From assembly GCA_030737875.1 (NCBI GenBank), contig CM060915.1:573236577-573300576 (forward strand): a stretch of 64,000 nucleotides of DNA. Reading direction: 5' to 3'. The notes beneath the pieces were generated by a model. The model did not search any database, was not told the DNA's origin, and was given only the letters and a program-made list of their open reading frames with translations. Below, piece by piece: positions 37,744-48,645 of the stretch. Position 1 is the stretch's first letter. Every line of letters starts with the position of its first letter. The DNA is from Allium sativum (taxonomy: Eukaryota > Streptophyta > Magnoliopsida > Asparagales > Amaryllidaceae). Position numbers and translations under genes: made by a program.

Positions 37744-40179
37744 TTAAAAACAAATACCGTTATTTAATTCGTATGTATTACTTATTCGAAGCTCGATTAA
37801 AGAACTTGTAGAAGATGACTGTGATAGAGTGGGTACTCTTATCCGAACACCATATCTATTTGTCTGCTCCCCCCGACCGTAAAGTCCATAGTCATCATTC
37901 TCTTCACCATCGTTGTCATCATCAGTGTCGCCTCCGTTGTCTTCGTCTTCATCGTCCTCGTCTTCGGCTTCATTGTCCTCGTCGTCGTCTTCATCATCCT
38001 TTTTGTCCTCGCTCTCATCCTCGTCTTCATGCTCCTCTTCATCGTCCCCACCTTCTTCGTAATCATTCTCTTCTTCAACTACTTGCATTTCCGCTATTTC
38101 TTTCCTTTTCTTTGAAACTTTGGATCTAACACTACCCTTCGTTGCAAGACTCAAACACGGCTTCCGAATAACATGCATATTCTGTACGAAATATGCAATT
38201 AGGAACTTATCAACATAAACTTGAACAAAACGTACAATATATTATAAACGAACTGAAATTTACTTCAAATAGAAAAACTTACAACAATTGATGCTATGTT
38301 GTTTATCCTCCGCAAACCTTCCTCGTAATACCACGATTCCTGAATAGCCAAATGCCGCATGCCTAGATTCATCTCCCAAAGGCTCTCCACAGTATAATGC
38401 GGTGGAACTGGCGGCACAAACGGTAAATGCGGAATAGGCAATGGATCATCACGTCCAGTCCACTGCATAAACCACCCAGGATCTTCTGACCAACCGGCTT
38501 GCTGACGAGGCGGATCTGGTTTAAACTGCGACAAATAATTAACTTCCGAAGATGTAACAACTGGAGCATGAATACCCGACTTCAATGCGGCAGGTCCAAA
38601 AAATCCATATTCCCTACCCGGACTGCAGCAACTAGTAATGGCCCAACGTCTATAGCAATCTGTCGCCAATAAGTATCGTAATCAATTTCCCCACCAACGT
38701 ACAAATATTGCTGGCAATTGTCCTGATACAGCGCTGTTTGCATTTCTGCATAAGTATCGTACGTCATAGTACGTGTCATGAGAATCGGGGGATCATTAGG
38801 AATAGCAGTATGGCCAGTCAATTGTCTATAGCATCGCTCTCCTAAAAATAACTCATAATAGTCACCAGGCCGCACAAGCAAAGGCAAGTGCTTCATTGAC
38901 AAATTACGAGCAACCTGAACTTCATTTTCTTCAATAGAAATCGAGTTTTGCCACGGGTTCTAGTTAATATAGCTAGCTTGTCGGTGATCAATATGATATC
39001 GTATAACAGAGAACAAATGTGCTACTGTATTGCGTGTTCTTGCTCTATTTTCTTTCTCCCAAGCTTTTAATCTGGGATACGCCGCCTGCTTTACATCTTC
39101 GTTTACAATATATCCCCCGACACTCATGTACTCGAAGAACCAATACTGCAAAATTAAACATTAAAGTTGTTAGTCAATTGACGTATTGATAAGGTTTGCT
39201 AAATTAAATTGAACAAAATTATTGTAGTGAGACCTGTAATAACTCGACAAAACCAGTAAGATAACCAGAACGGATCACAGCCACATCTAGACTCTGGTAC
39301 AGGTAGCCCAAAATAGCTGAACCCCAGTCAAACAGCCTAGCTATCTCCAAATTTATAACTGTTTCTATATACCCGAGACTTATTGTGTCATTAGTCAACG
39401 TAAAGAAAAGAGTCCCCATCATATACAACACAAAAATGCTTGCAATATGGTCAAGGTTGTTCATATTAGCTACGACATACTCCTCGGTTAAATATTTACT
39501 CAAATGTGATATGGCTACATTACCCTTCCTGATATCTTTTTCAACAAGCAAAGGTAAAAACTCACTAGCATTACTAAATTCGCTCCAACTCTCATCATAC
39601 CGTATACTACGATTTTTCAAACCAACCGGTATTGATGTCAGCATCGTAAAATCAAACGGCGTAAACCCAATTTCAGCATTAGGAAATAAAAAAGTATGCG
39701 TGGTCGGCCACCAACGCTCAACTATGGTGTGTATGCATCTATTATCAGAATTCCGCAGCTCAACATCCATGAACCTCCCAAATATATTGACTATCGGCTC
39801 TCTAATCTATGGATGGACTTTTAAATACTTCCACTTTTTTTCATTGTTGTAAATGATCCGTGACATCTCATATTATCGCAATTCTATGAGAAGCATGATT
39901 TTAACGTTAATTCGTACCATAACAATAATAGGAATTAAAAGAAAAGATAAGATTACAATACTAAATTTACCGTCAACTCTTTTCCGGTCTTGAAAATGTG
40001 ATGTATCCCTTCACGCAAACTAGTAACGGACCGAAATGGAAATGTTTTGAAATCATTTTCTCCACGCCAACACCATACCCTCCATCATCACCACCAATGG
40101 ACCGTATGTTTCTTCTAGATGATTTCCTTCTTCTGATAGGGCCGGCAGAGCTCGAAGCTTCAACATTGACTTCTGCCAT
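37744..40179 (-). pseudogene. Plant mobile domain (PMD) protein with acidic tail
   Basis: Four minus-strand exons are inferred. Exon 1 (40179 to about 39975) is basic, MAEVNVEASSSAGPIRRRK. Exon 2 (about 39808-39234, donor CAG|GTCTCA) begins REPIVNIFGRF and has TIVERWWPTTHTFLFPNAE and FTPFDFTMLTSIPVGL, the start of the PMD/aminotransferase-like domain. Exon 3 (39145 to about 38265) continues YWFFEYMSVGGYI, YPRLKAWEKEN, GERCYRQLTGH. Exon 4 (about 38184-37744) is a long Asp/Glu run. Lesions: a TAG at about 38960 and a frameshift near 38610. PMD proteins occur both as host silencing-linked factors (MAIN/MAIL1 type) and inside transposons. This copy lies about 450 bp from the right inverted repeat. 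Its function in the element is unknown. Confidence 0.75.
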
Positions 40180-40419
40180 CCAAAATTCACAAAATACCCA
40201 AATCCAGAGGTCAAACCCTAACTTGAATTGAGCTAAATTGGGTAGGAAAGGGGAGAGATAGGGGGATGATCACAGAACAATCGAATTTGTGGCAATTTTG
40301 GGTTTTTTTTCTCAACCGGAAATCGCCATCGTCCCCATTAAAGCATAAGCAACGAGCAGCGGTTTAGTTTCTGTAATGACATCGGACAGCTGGAGTTAAA
40401 AAAAATATAACCAAAACAT

Positions 40420-40630
40420 AAACGGGTAATCGAAGACCGTCTTAGTGTTAAATAGTTTTCCAATAAACCGTTCATATCACTAAACGGTTTACATTAACCC
40501 GTTTATGTGAATAAAAAATAAATAAAAAAATAGGCTTTCGGATCGCCGTTCACTGTTGGAGGAACGGGGATTCTCCATGCTTTTAAAGCTCATTCACCAC
40601 CCAACCTCCACACAGCTGCTGGAGATGCTC
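40420..40630. repeat. Right subterminal and terminal repeat of Harbinger
   Basis: Alternating AAACGGTTT, AACCCGTTTATG and AATAAACCGTT motifs precede the inverted terminal repeat GCTGCTGGAGATGCTC (40615-40630). They mirror the motifs at 11175-11290. Confidence 0.8.
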
Positions 40631-41800
40631 TTAGAACCCTACTTATCTGGAAGTCTTAAATACAAAACAGCCAAATTCAGCGAGTCAATCTCCCTCTGCA
40701 ACGCCTCCAAATCTTGAATTAGCAAATCAATTACTGTTTCTATTCATCATTATCCGCTTCTATTCATCATCATCCGCAATGAATTCCATCTCCAGTCACT
40801 GCTTTAGGAACCCTTGAGCTCGCCTTTAGCTTCCTTCAATTGCCAGCATTGACGAGACGAAAAGCATAATCACATGTTTGCTTTTTTTGATGAATGGAGT
40901 GGCGATTTTAATTCGTAGAAAGTTCCCTTGCCTATAGATGCTAAACCATAAGGAGCCAGTAAGCCATTGCAGTAACGCAACAAATCCTTCTCCAATTTCG
41001 TTGCATCTGTTCAGGTTGCTTCTCTTTCCTTATCTTCCTTGATGACTGCTATCTACTGCAGTTTATGAAAGAATTTTTTTAACCTAGTAAAGTTTGAAAC
41101 TTTGACTTGTTCATTTGCTGTGTAGCTTGGTTGGTGGCGTTAATAATGGGAACAAGGTGAATAATGTAGATTGGTTGAAGCACAAGATCTTGCTAGGTTT
41201 TGCAAAGTCCGTGCTTTTGTAAATTCTTCGAAGTACGATCCAGAGTTTTCCTATCAAGTGTTGAGCTTTTGACACTTTTCTCCCTGTCATTAAGCTATTT
41301 ATACAGTTGTCCAAGTAAGACAAACCTACTTTCCTTCTCATGACACATAAAACATTCCATGGAAGTTGTTGCAACAGTTAGCAACAAAAAATTTGTTAAC
41401 TCTTCTCGTTGTGGAATCAAGAAAGCAGAATAATATATTTACTGTTTTTATATTATTATTTCTTCTTATGAAGGGTGCAACTAAGGTTATCAAATAAACT
41501 ACATATACTTGTGAATAATATAGTTACTGTTCTTATGTAGAGATCTTTCTATTGTTTGGTTTTTGCTGTGGTGAATGGTTGCAGACTGTCGTAACATGGT
41601 TGACAGTATAGAGTTTTTTTTTATTTTCATCGTCTATTCTTATTATTTTTTTCTCTTTACTATCAATACTTGTTGGCGTGGTGTATGATTTGTATTACTT
41701 TGGACATTGTTTCCTTTTGTAATTTGTTTTGTGTGAATAAAATTTTAATGTTGTTCGAAAGATCTTGCTAGGTTTCACCTATGTACTTGTTTGTTTCCAG

Positions 41801-42181
41801 TAAATTTGGGTGGTCAGCTAACATGGAAAGGTAAGATTTATTGCAGTAAGACATAGATTAGTGTTTTAGTGACACCTATTTGTCTTATATTTTGTATAAT
41901 AATAAAATTTGCAGGATGATGATAGCACAGACCCTTGCTGATACATCCAGCTTAGAAGTCATGAGAGGAAAAGGAATACTATAAATCAACCCAGACCACC
42001 GAGATTAGAATATAAGATAATTTCATGCTAACCACGTTAAACATCGAAACTATATTGAAGTTACAATACAAATTGATAATGTGATCTGCAGGCTGCATGT
42101 AAGAATGACCCTGGTAGTCCGGAGGCGAGAAGGGTTGTCGAACTGTTGTATAATCCTACTTTGATATCAAATGGTTTCACG
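41801..42181 (+). pseudogene. Captured three-exon fragment of organellar HSP90
   Basis: Exon A (41801-41830, after TTTCCAG, before GTAAG) reads KFGWSANMER. Exon B (from 41915, after TTTGCAG) reads MMIAQTLADTSSLEVMRGKG, then a stop where HSP90 has Glu (ILEINPDHP), then INPDH. Exon C (42092-42181, after CTGCAG) reads AACKNDPGSPEARRVVELLY and LISNGFT. The order and sequence match the C-terminal part of plant HSP90, closest from memory to the mitochondrial/plastid types. Introns are kept, so genomic DNA was captured. The stop and a damaged donor after exon B show it is not functional. It sits in the 10115-44640 CACTA element. Confidence 0.8.
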
Positions 42182-42872
42182 GTATATAGATTCAAAAACA
42201 TATTAGATTCTGGTATGTGTTCGTTCAGATTCTTGAGTTGTAATATCTGTTGTAATGTTATAGCCTGTTAGTATTGGCTTATGGTTCCTCTCTGAAATCA
42301 TCGCGAAGTTTTTTTTCCTACTTAACTACCTTTGATAAAAAAATACAATGGTAAGAGGAATTAATTTTGAATCAGTGTTGTTATTGAGGTAGTAGACTGA
42401 TTTGGATCACCTCTTCATGTCATTTAAAAAACAACAGAAACAACGATAGATTTAAAAATCTGGATTAGATCAGATGCAAGAATATCTGTACTTTTCAAGC
42501 GTTGTACTCCAAACATGAGTTTCTCCTAACATATATATGTCCTACTGCATTGATTGACATTTGATCACTTGTCAACTTTTAAGGCAACAATACTGCAATG
42601 AGTTGCATATGAGTGCATGGGTTGAATAATTGTGGTGTCATTGAAAGTACACCAATGCTTGTTCATGCATAAAGTCGCATTTATATCTGAAATTTACCAT
42701 GGAAGTCTGAGTCTGAGTTCTCATGAATATGAGTACTTATGAATTTGAAAACGGGCAGCCTGATTGCCCATCTGAATTGGGAAGTGCTTATCGCCATGCC
42801 TCTTTATTCTACAGGTTGTAACTTGTTGTATTGAAATTGAATACCAGAGTATGAAGAAGAGTAAGAGGTGTG

Positions 42873-42873
<1 letters not shown>

Positions 42874-42915
<42 letters not shown>
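42874..42915. repeat. (TA)n microsatellite
   Basis: About 21 TA units followed by a (CATA)n stretch. Confidence 0.9.
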
Positions 42916-42921
<6 letters not shown>

Positions 42922-43110
42922 CATACATACAAACATACATACATATATATATAATAGGTATCAAAATTTCAGAGTTGTCTTAAATGTTTTATGTGCTTCT
43001 AAATGGCAGACTTGTCTTGCTGCAGCTTTCTCCTCATCAATCGCTTCAAGGAAAAATCTTCAATTTTTTTCTCCAGTACCAGTACTTGATAAAACTTATT
43101 TTCTGCTTCC

Positions 43111-43318
43111 ATGGATGCTGTGAATTCCATCGTCGATCCCCTCCATGAATTCGCAAAAAACTGTTCGGCCCGTCAAACAATGCCATAAACCTGACCACAA
43201 AGAGTTCACAAAAGTTGCATTCCGTACTGCAATCGATTTTGCCGTGATGGGATTTGTTGGTTTCTTTGTGAAGTTGATCTTCATTCTGATTAACAATATC
43301 ATTGTTGGATCTGGTTGA
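43111..43318 (+). pseudogene. SEC61G: Captured SEC61 gamma coding sequence
   Basis: ATG at 43111 begins [20 protein letters not shown]. After a net two-base loss the frame continues [17 protein letters not shown], then [18 protein letters not shown] and NNIIVGSG with a TGA at 43316-43318. This is essentially the whole 69-residue gamma subunit of the ER translocon, a single-span tail-anchored membrane protein. The coding part shows no intron. The frameshift inside the N-terminal helix would stop translation after about 25 residues. It lies 0.9 kb downstream of the HSP90 fragment on the same strand of the CACTA element. Whether it came from a genomic exon or a processed transcript cannot be told. 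Confidence 0.88.
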
Positions 43319-43689
43319 GGTAGCATATGTTAAAGACAGAGGGAGCCTTTTAGAATGCATTAGTTTTCTGTAAGTGACATATTCCCTTTCTTAATATGTT
43401 TTCTTCTTTTACTTCGTTTTTTGTTTGTTCTTTGTTGGGAACATTATATGAGCTATGAAAGTACCAATGATTGGGAATATTTTCAATTATGCATATTAAT
43501 CTTAGACATGTCTTTACTTTTTTTTTTTTGAAAAAAAAAATCACTTTAAGGTTTCATTTTCCATTTTTGTACACAATATTTCATTGTTTGTTGTTTTCTC
43601 TTTATATCATAATTGTTAATTTAAGTAAACACATGCATTTTGATATGAACATTATGGTGTCATTTAACTAATGTATTTTCTATGTCTAA

Positions 43690-44135
43690 ATTCTTAGGGT
43701 ACCAAGAGAGAGATGTGCAGACAATAGTCAAAGTTGTGTTTGCTTACTGGAGTATCATCAAGAGCCGGTTTTGGATAAAAGAAAGGGGAAGAGGTGATTG
43801 CTTGAAGAGATCAGTTTTTAAATGGTGAGATCTTAAATTCTGATGATCAATGATTAGATTCCTACTGCTTATTGTAAAAATCATCATCAAATAAATTGCT
43901 TGTATTGCTTATCTCAAGGGTCAGTAATATGTTGGATCATGAATCCAATCTCTATACATTTTCTTTATTGTATGTATATTATATAATATGATATGAAGCA
44001 AAATTAACATTGTTTGCAAATTCTAAATCAGGGTTCTGAACAAAAGATGGAGGAGGGTTTTAATGGGATGGATGTCATGGATTTGCATGTTGCTCTTGAG
44101 AAATTCTGTATTTTAGATTCTCCGTTTGACGTATG
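43690..44135 (+). other. Possible further captured exons, unidentified
   Basis: After an acceptor-like CTTAG, 43699-43830 reads as an open stretch including YQERDVQTIVKVVFAYW. Near 44035, after AAATCAG, another stretch includes MEEGFNGMDVMDLHVALEKF and ends at a GTATGT donor. I do not recognise the source. They could also be remains of a CACTA gene. Confidence 0.3.
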
Positions 44136-44354
44136 TGTGATGCTTTATGAACTTATTCTGCTATCCATCTATGTATTTGAGCTATCTGTATGATTTATAA
44201 ATTCAGCGTATTATGTAAAAAAAATGATGTGAGTTTGAAAAAACTAATATATATTTTTGGTTCATGTTTTAAGTTTGTTTGATATCTTCCATTTTGTAGA
44301 TAATATGTTCTGAAATGAATTCTTTTATTAATAATATGCATATAATTTGTGTGT

Positions 44355-44640
44355 ATCTTACAACTGTAAAATAATAGTTGTAGTAAAATATATCACAACC
44401 GTTATAAATAGTTGTAAAAATTATAACAACAACGGTGTACAACAGTTGTAATAAAGTTTATTACAACTGTGGAAAACAGTTGTAAAATATACATATTACA
44501 ACGGTGCCGTAACGGTGCAAAAAATTTATAAAAGATTTTAGTCTATTACAACTTCATAATAGACGACGGTGGCTCCACCGTTGTAAAAAGTCTTTTACAA
44601 CTGTTTTCCATTGTTGTAATATGATTAATTTGTTGTAATG
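44355..44640. repeat. Right subterminal repeats of the gene-capturing CACTA element
   Basis: More than eight copies of ACAACTGT, ACAGTTGTAA or ACAACGGTG in both orientations end at the terminal TTTGTTGTAATG. Confidence 0.8.
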
Positions 44641-45999
44641 GATTGTTTTCACCTAATTGTTATTACATTGATTACCGGTGTAATTAGAGTTGAATCTAAA
44701 ATAACACTTGAGTGTAATGTGTCCAACTATTTCAAGATTTTGGCACTTTGGCTTATTGTTGTTGTTCCATCTACCCATTCCTCAGCGTCTGGAGGGGTAG
44801 CTACCTATCTAATTGGTGGTATTGCTGTAATTGTTTTTCCACCGCCTCTATTTTTGAAGCATAGTTAAGTGAGTAGTCACTACCATTGGACTTCTTGTTG
44901 TCAATTCTTGCCTCATGAGAAAGTAGCATATCATTAACATCATCTCTGGAGATGGTGTGACCTTTTGTGATTTTAAGATGGCCACTACAGCCTCGTATTC
45001 ATCACTTATCTCATTCGGTAAATAGAGAACTTGTTCAGATTCCTCAATATTGCTCCCTGCAGCTTTTAACATATAACGTATGTTTTTAGCTTTTCCTATA
45101 TATTCTCTCATCCCTATATTATCTTTCTTGCAATTCTGGAATTGTCTTTTGTAGAATAGTGCTTTTGTAGCAGTTTGAGTGTTGTATACTTTTTCAACTG
45201 TTGATCATATTTCATTGCCAGTTTTGCATCCTATAACCTATGGCAACAAGGTTGGACTTATAGATGATAATAACCAGGCACTGATTAATCTTTCTTGCGT
45301 GTGATACTTGGTGTATTCGTCATTATTGATTATATTATTTGCAGCGTCAGTGATGAATTATAAAGGAGTGTGTATAGCTCAAGAACATATCCTTCTAAGT
45401 CGTATCCCTGGATTGTTGTTTCAACCTGCAGTTTCCAGAGGAGATAGTTGTTTTCTTCAAGATGAATAGTGATGTGTTGGCTCTAGGGGCTGATGACAAT
45501 CTTGATGAGCTACTTAGCATTGGATGTCTGAGATGGCCCAGAATTTTCAGATGATGCAGAATTGTTGCTTTGATCTATAAAAGCAGCAACAGTGATGATG
45601 AACGGAAGTAAAATAGAGGTAAACATATCTGAGCTTCTTTACTTAGAATTGAGTTACTCAAGAAATTGATTTGCAGTCAAAAAAGCAAGCAATATAATGG
45701 TTTTCAAACGATGAAGCCTTATTTTTCTCCGAGTTTTCAAAGAAGATGATTTCTGATGATTTTCTTGATTGCACTTTCTTGGCTGTAAACTTTTCTTGAG
45801 TATCTTGATTGGTGTAGAGGGCTTCAGACTTGTTTTCCTCACTCTTGATGGTTAAAACACAGTTGCAGGTAGTAAAACTTGGCGAGGCACTGTTTTTTAG
45901 GCATTCATGAGCAAAAATCTCAGATGATGAGATTAATTGAGATCTCAGATGAGTCGGATTCAAATGATGAGATCTGATTTGATGAATCTGCACATAACA
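44641..45999 (-). pseudogene. Copia gag fragment
   Basis: On the minus strand this is the gag (UBN2-type) part of the Copia element whose protease-integrase lies at 9115-10114. Recognisable blocks include MREYIGKAKNIRYMLKAAG and EQVLYLPNEISDEYEAVVA (about 45111-45000), the usual 'L..LP..Y..V' pattern. It begins just downstream of the primer site at 46020-46040 and is broken by stops. The CACTA insertion at 44640 divides it from pol. Confidence 0.7.
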
Positions 46000-46017
46000 A
46001 TCTTCACGGCTTAGAGA

Positions 46018-46041
46018 TGGACCGATGGTGCTCTGATACCT
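46018..46041 (-). promoter_or_regulatory. Primer-binding site of the split Copia element
   Basis: Minus strand reads GGTATCAGAGCACCATCGG, the initiator-Met tRNA complement with the first base changed, right after an LTR end. Confidence 0.75.
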
Positions 46042-46400
46042 TGTTCAGTTTCACGTATAATAGTTGAGAAATGATAATGGAGAAAAAAAGTAGTGCTTGA
46101 TTTGTATTGAATGAAGAAGAATTGTATTTTGTCTTCAGTTTGATTATAAACTAAAGTGTACGTCGGCTGATGTATATACAATTGCCTGAAAGCCTAATTC
46201 GGCAATTAAAAGAACAATGGGCTACAAAGCCCGGTACAAAAAAGCCCAAAAGCTAGATATAAAAGATCTTATGTGTTGGCAGCCGATCCATTTCTTATTT
46301 GTTGCACTTCGAGATTCGAGAAAAATGTCAGCTTATAGAAGGAATATACTTACGCTGGTAGGGAAAGAAGAAATTCTTCATAGTAGTCATTTTAAGTAGG
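46042..46400 (-). mobile_element. 5' LTR of the split Copia element
   Basis: The minus-strand LTR ends ...GAAACTGAACA at 46042, adjoining the primer site. A TATATAC box lies on the minus strand near 46171. The outer end cannot be placed, since the second LTR is not found left of 9115. Confidence 0.5.
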
Positions 46401-47750
46401 CTTAATTTGGATGAGGAGAAGCCGAGAAGTTGCTTACAAAATCCCGAGCAAAATCCATCGATGAATTCTCTGAAAATGTGAAGGAGCGAGATCAAACCAT
46501 CACTCAGAGACCTAGGAGGTTGCTAAGCTCCATGAACTAGTTTCACATTTGGAGGGTCCAAGAAGAAAGAGACGATGGTTGAAGAGGAAGATGTAGATGA
46601 AGAGAAATTTCTGAACTCTCCTAGCTAAGAGCTCCCCTAAGTGCAGGCATAAAGGAGAATCCACCATGTTGCTTAGGTTTTAGGAGTGACTACCAGAACA
46701 GGGCCTACCATTATTACTTTGGAGACCAATATTAGTTTTGGCAGGGATTTTAGAAAACCAAAAATATTGCCATGTAGGCGTTGGAAAGGAAGCAAGGGAA
46801 GCGGTGGAAAGAAGAAGTGACATGGTCCTCTTTTTGGTTTTTTTTAAATGAAGTATTCAGTTGATGGAGTCTTTATGGAGTCTGTATTTTTCAGTTACCG
46901 AGCCAAGATTGTGCTAGTTCCGATCTTTAAGGTCTGAGTCAGAATCTGTACAAAAATATTAGAAAAATGCTAGGCTTACTTGCTCTGCGCGAGTGAATGG
47001 CCACTCACGGTTTTGATTGGCTGAACAATGCTATTTTATTCAATTTTTTTGTGGTTTTCAGGTACAGCTGGGTCCCATCTACATATTTCATCCAATAGCT
47101 GAGCGAGTTGTGTGAACAGTCGCTTTTTGAGCAGTGAGGATAGCAACCTCAAAATATTATGTGTACTGAAATATTTGTTTCCATTGTACTTTTCATTCTG
47201 GACATTCCATGCTCTATGTATTATGCATGTTTTTAATATATAACTGTTAGTTCCACCTTCTGTGTTAATATACAATAGATTTGTGCATGCAAATAATGTT
47301 TATGAATTGTGATCTCGTGTATGTATATAATGCAATTACATAACACATCAAGATACTTCATTCCATTACCATTGTCGAAATGCCTAAATTACTTGTTGCA
47401 TGTAATGGAACTATGATATGACTTGTATCGACCATCTTTATGGCTATTCTATTATATGTGCCGCCCCTATGTTTTCGGGCTGCTTATACACTTGGAATGT
47501 ATTTAGAATTTATATCACCTTTTTCAGTTGCCCACTGTCTAGTTTGTGTGGCGATATTTTCTTAACATAATCAATGCATGAGACAGACTGTATCTTGGGA
47601 TACTTGACTATTTAAGCTTAGAGATGCTTTGTTCCTTCGAATCCTAAAGCCCAGTTTGATTTGAATAGACCTCCGACTGATCGCATAGTCTGTGTATGAT
47701 ATCTCTCTAGTGGCTTCAAGACTTCGGAGTATAGTTTTGTTGTCTGTACT
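46401..47750. other. Interval without a recognisable gene
   Basis: AT-rich text with short frames only. Because the gypsy element to the right runs on the minus strand, its 3' LTR should lie in this zone, but I could not find a terminus. Confidence 0.4.
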
Positions 47751-47799
47751 GGATTTTGGATTGGATGATGCTTAGACCAATGATTCAAGGATTGTGGTT

Positions 47800-48645
47800 C
47801 TGTAGATTGATTAGGGATTTTAAGTTATATATCTGATGACTTGACGACCTTGAGGCTCATTTTTATTGGCTTTTTGAGCGGTTTTGAGTCCATATTAGAC
47901 AACTCAACGGCCTTAAAGTGCATTTTTATCGGCTTCAAGAAGTGTTTTGAGTCGATATCTTATGACTTGGCACCTCGAAGCATAGTTTCTTCAGCTCCAA
48001 GAGGATTTTTGAGTAAATGTCTGATGACTTGGTGGCCTTAGAGAATAGTTTTATCGGCTCTTAGAAAAAATATTGGTTAGATATCCGACATCTCAATGGC
48101 CTCAGAATGTTAATTCATCGGTTTAGAAAAGATTTTCGGTTAAACGTCCAATGAGTGGATGACCCCGTAGTGTTAATACATTAGCTCCTATAGAATTTTG
48201 GTTGGATGTTTAATGACCAAATGACCTCAAAGCACTAACTCATCTACTCTAAGAGGATTATTTTTTTGGTTGGATGTCCGACGAGTGGACGACCTCAAAG
48301 TGCTAATTCATTGGCTTCAAGAAGGTTATTGGTCAGATGTCCCAAAGCCGACCCTGGACTTGGGTTGTCTGGGCGACCGCCCATGGCCCAGGTTGGTGAT
48401 AGGGGCCCATTTGAAATTTTGTTACTTTAAAATAGAAGTTTGCAATGTTTGTTTCCGGTAAGGATGGGTTGGTGAGGATGGTAGTAAACACTAGGCGGTT
48501 GGTTCGATTCTTGTTTCCTTTTGTACCTTTCAGTTTCCCTTGTTTTGCCCAGGGTCCCTACTTCCACGTGGGTCGGGCCTAGATGTCCAGTGATCAAACG
48601 ACCTCGAGGCACTAAATCATTGGCTCCGAGTGGATTAGACTCAGC
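47800..48645. repeat. Degenerate tandem array, about 70-80-bp unit
   Basis: Around ten units share TTGGNTNGATGTCCGANGA, GACGACCTCNAAG, GCTAATTCATNGGCT and TCNAGAGGATT. They run from about 47800 to 48645 with an insertion at 48343-48580. In Tat/Ogre-type gypsy elements, tandem arrays in the region between pol and the 3' LTR are well known, and the decayed element at 50812-57038 points this way. Confidence 0.75.
48343..48580. mobile_element. hAT-type MITE, 238 bp
   Basis: The 8-bp target duplication AGATGTCC is at 48335-48342 and 48581-48588. The ends CAAAGCCGACCCTGG and, inverted, AGGCCCGACCCACG form imperfect inverted repeats of the same GGCCGGCCC-like style as the hAT element at 57039-60425. 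It lies in a unit of the tandem array. Confidence 0.75.

Larger units (their letters stand above)
11029..40630 (-). mobile_element. PIF/Harbinger transposon with extra cargo genes
   Basis: Perfect 16-bp terminal inverted repeats GAGCATCTCCAGCAGC lie at 11029-11044 and, inverted, at 40615-40630. They are of the GGGCATCTCCA-type used by plant PIF/Harbinger elements. The flanking triplets are TAA on the left and TTA on the right: of the TWA class, but not identical, so the target duplication is imperfect. Both subterminal zones carry AAACGGGTTT/AAACGGTTT-type repeats (11200-11290; 40420-40510). Removing the LTR/CACTA/gypsy insertions (13458-31480) leaves about 11.6 kb. It contains ORF1, a HARBI1-like transposase, a second ORF1-like fragment, two GRF zinc-finger genes and a PMD gene. 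An internal subterminal-like block at 36338-36470 raises the alternative that two related elements are fused or nested. Confidence 0.7.
10115..44640 (+). mobile_element. CACTA (En/Spm) transposon, gene-capturing, host of the nested Harbinger
   Basis: The left end is CACTACAACAAAAACAC at 10115. The right end at 44640 reads TTTGTTGTAATG, the inverted left end with one change (G to A in the terminal TAGTG). The 3-bp target duplication GAT is at 10112-10114 and 44641-44643. Both ends carry many short subterminal motifs of the type ACAACTGT/ACAGTTGTAATA (10133-10260 and 44360-44640), as CACTA elements do for transposase binding. Removing the Harbinger element at 11029-40630 leaves about 4.9 kb. 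No transposase frame is left; instead it carries fragments of HSP90 and SEC61 gamma, so it is a Pack-CACTA type element. Confidence 0.85.

Noticed and set aside
37815..38129. His/Arg/Leu-rich plus-strand frame
   Set aside because: Antisense shadow of the acidic tail of the PMD gene.
38369..38569. Minus-strand frame overlapping the PMD gene
   Set aside because: Out-of-frame shadow of PMD exon 3.
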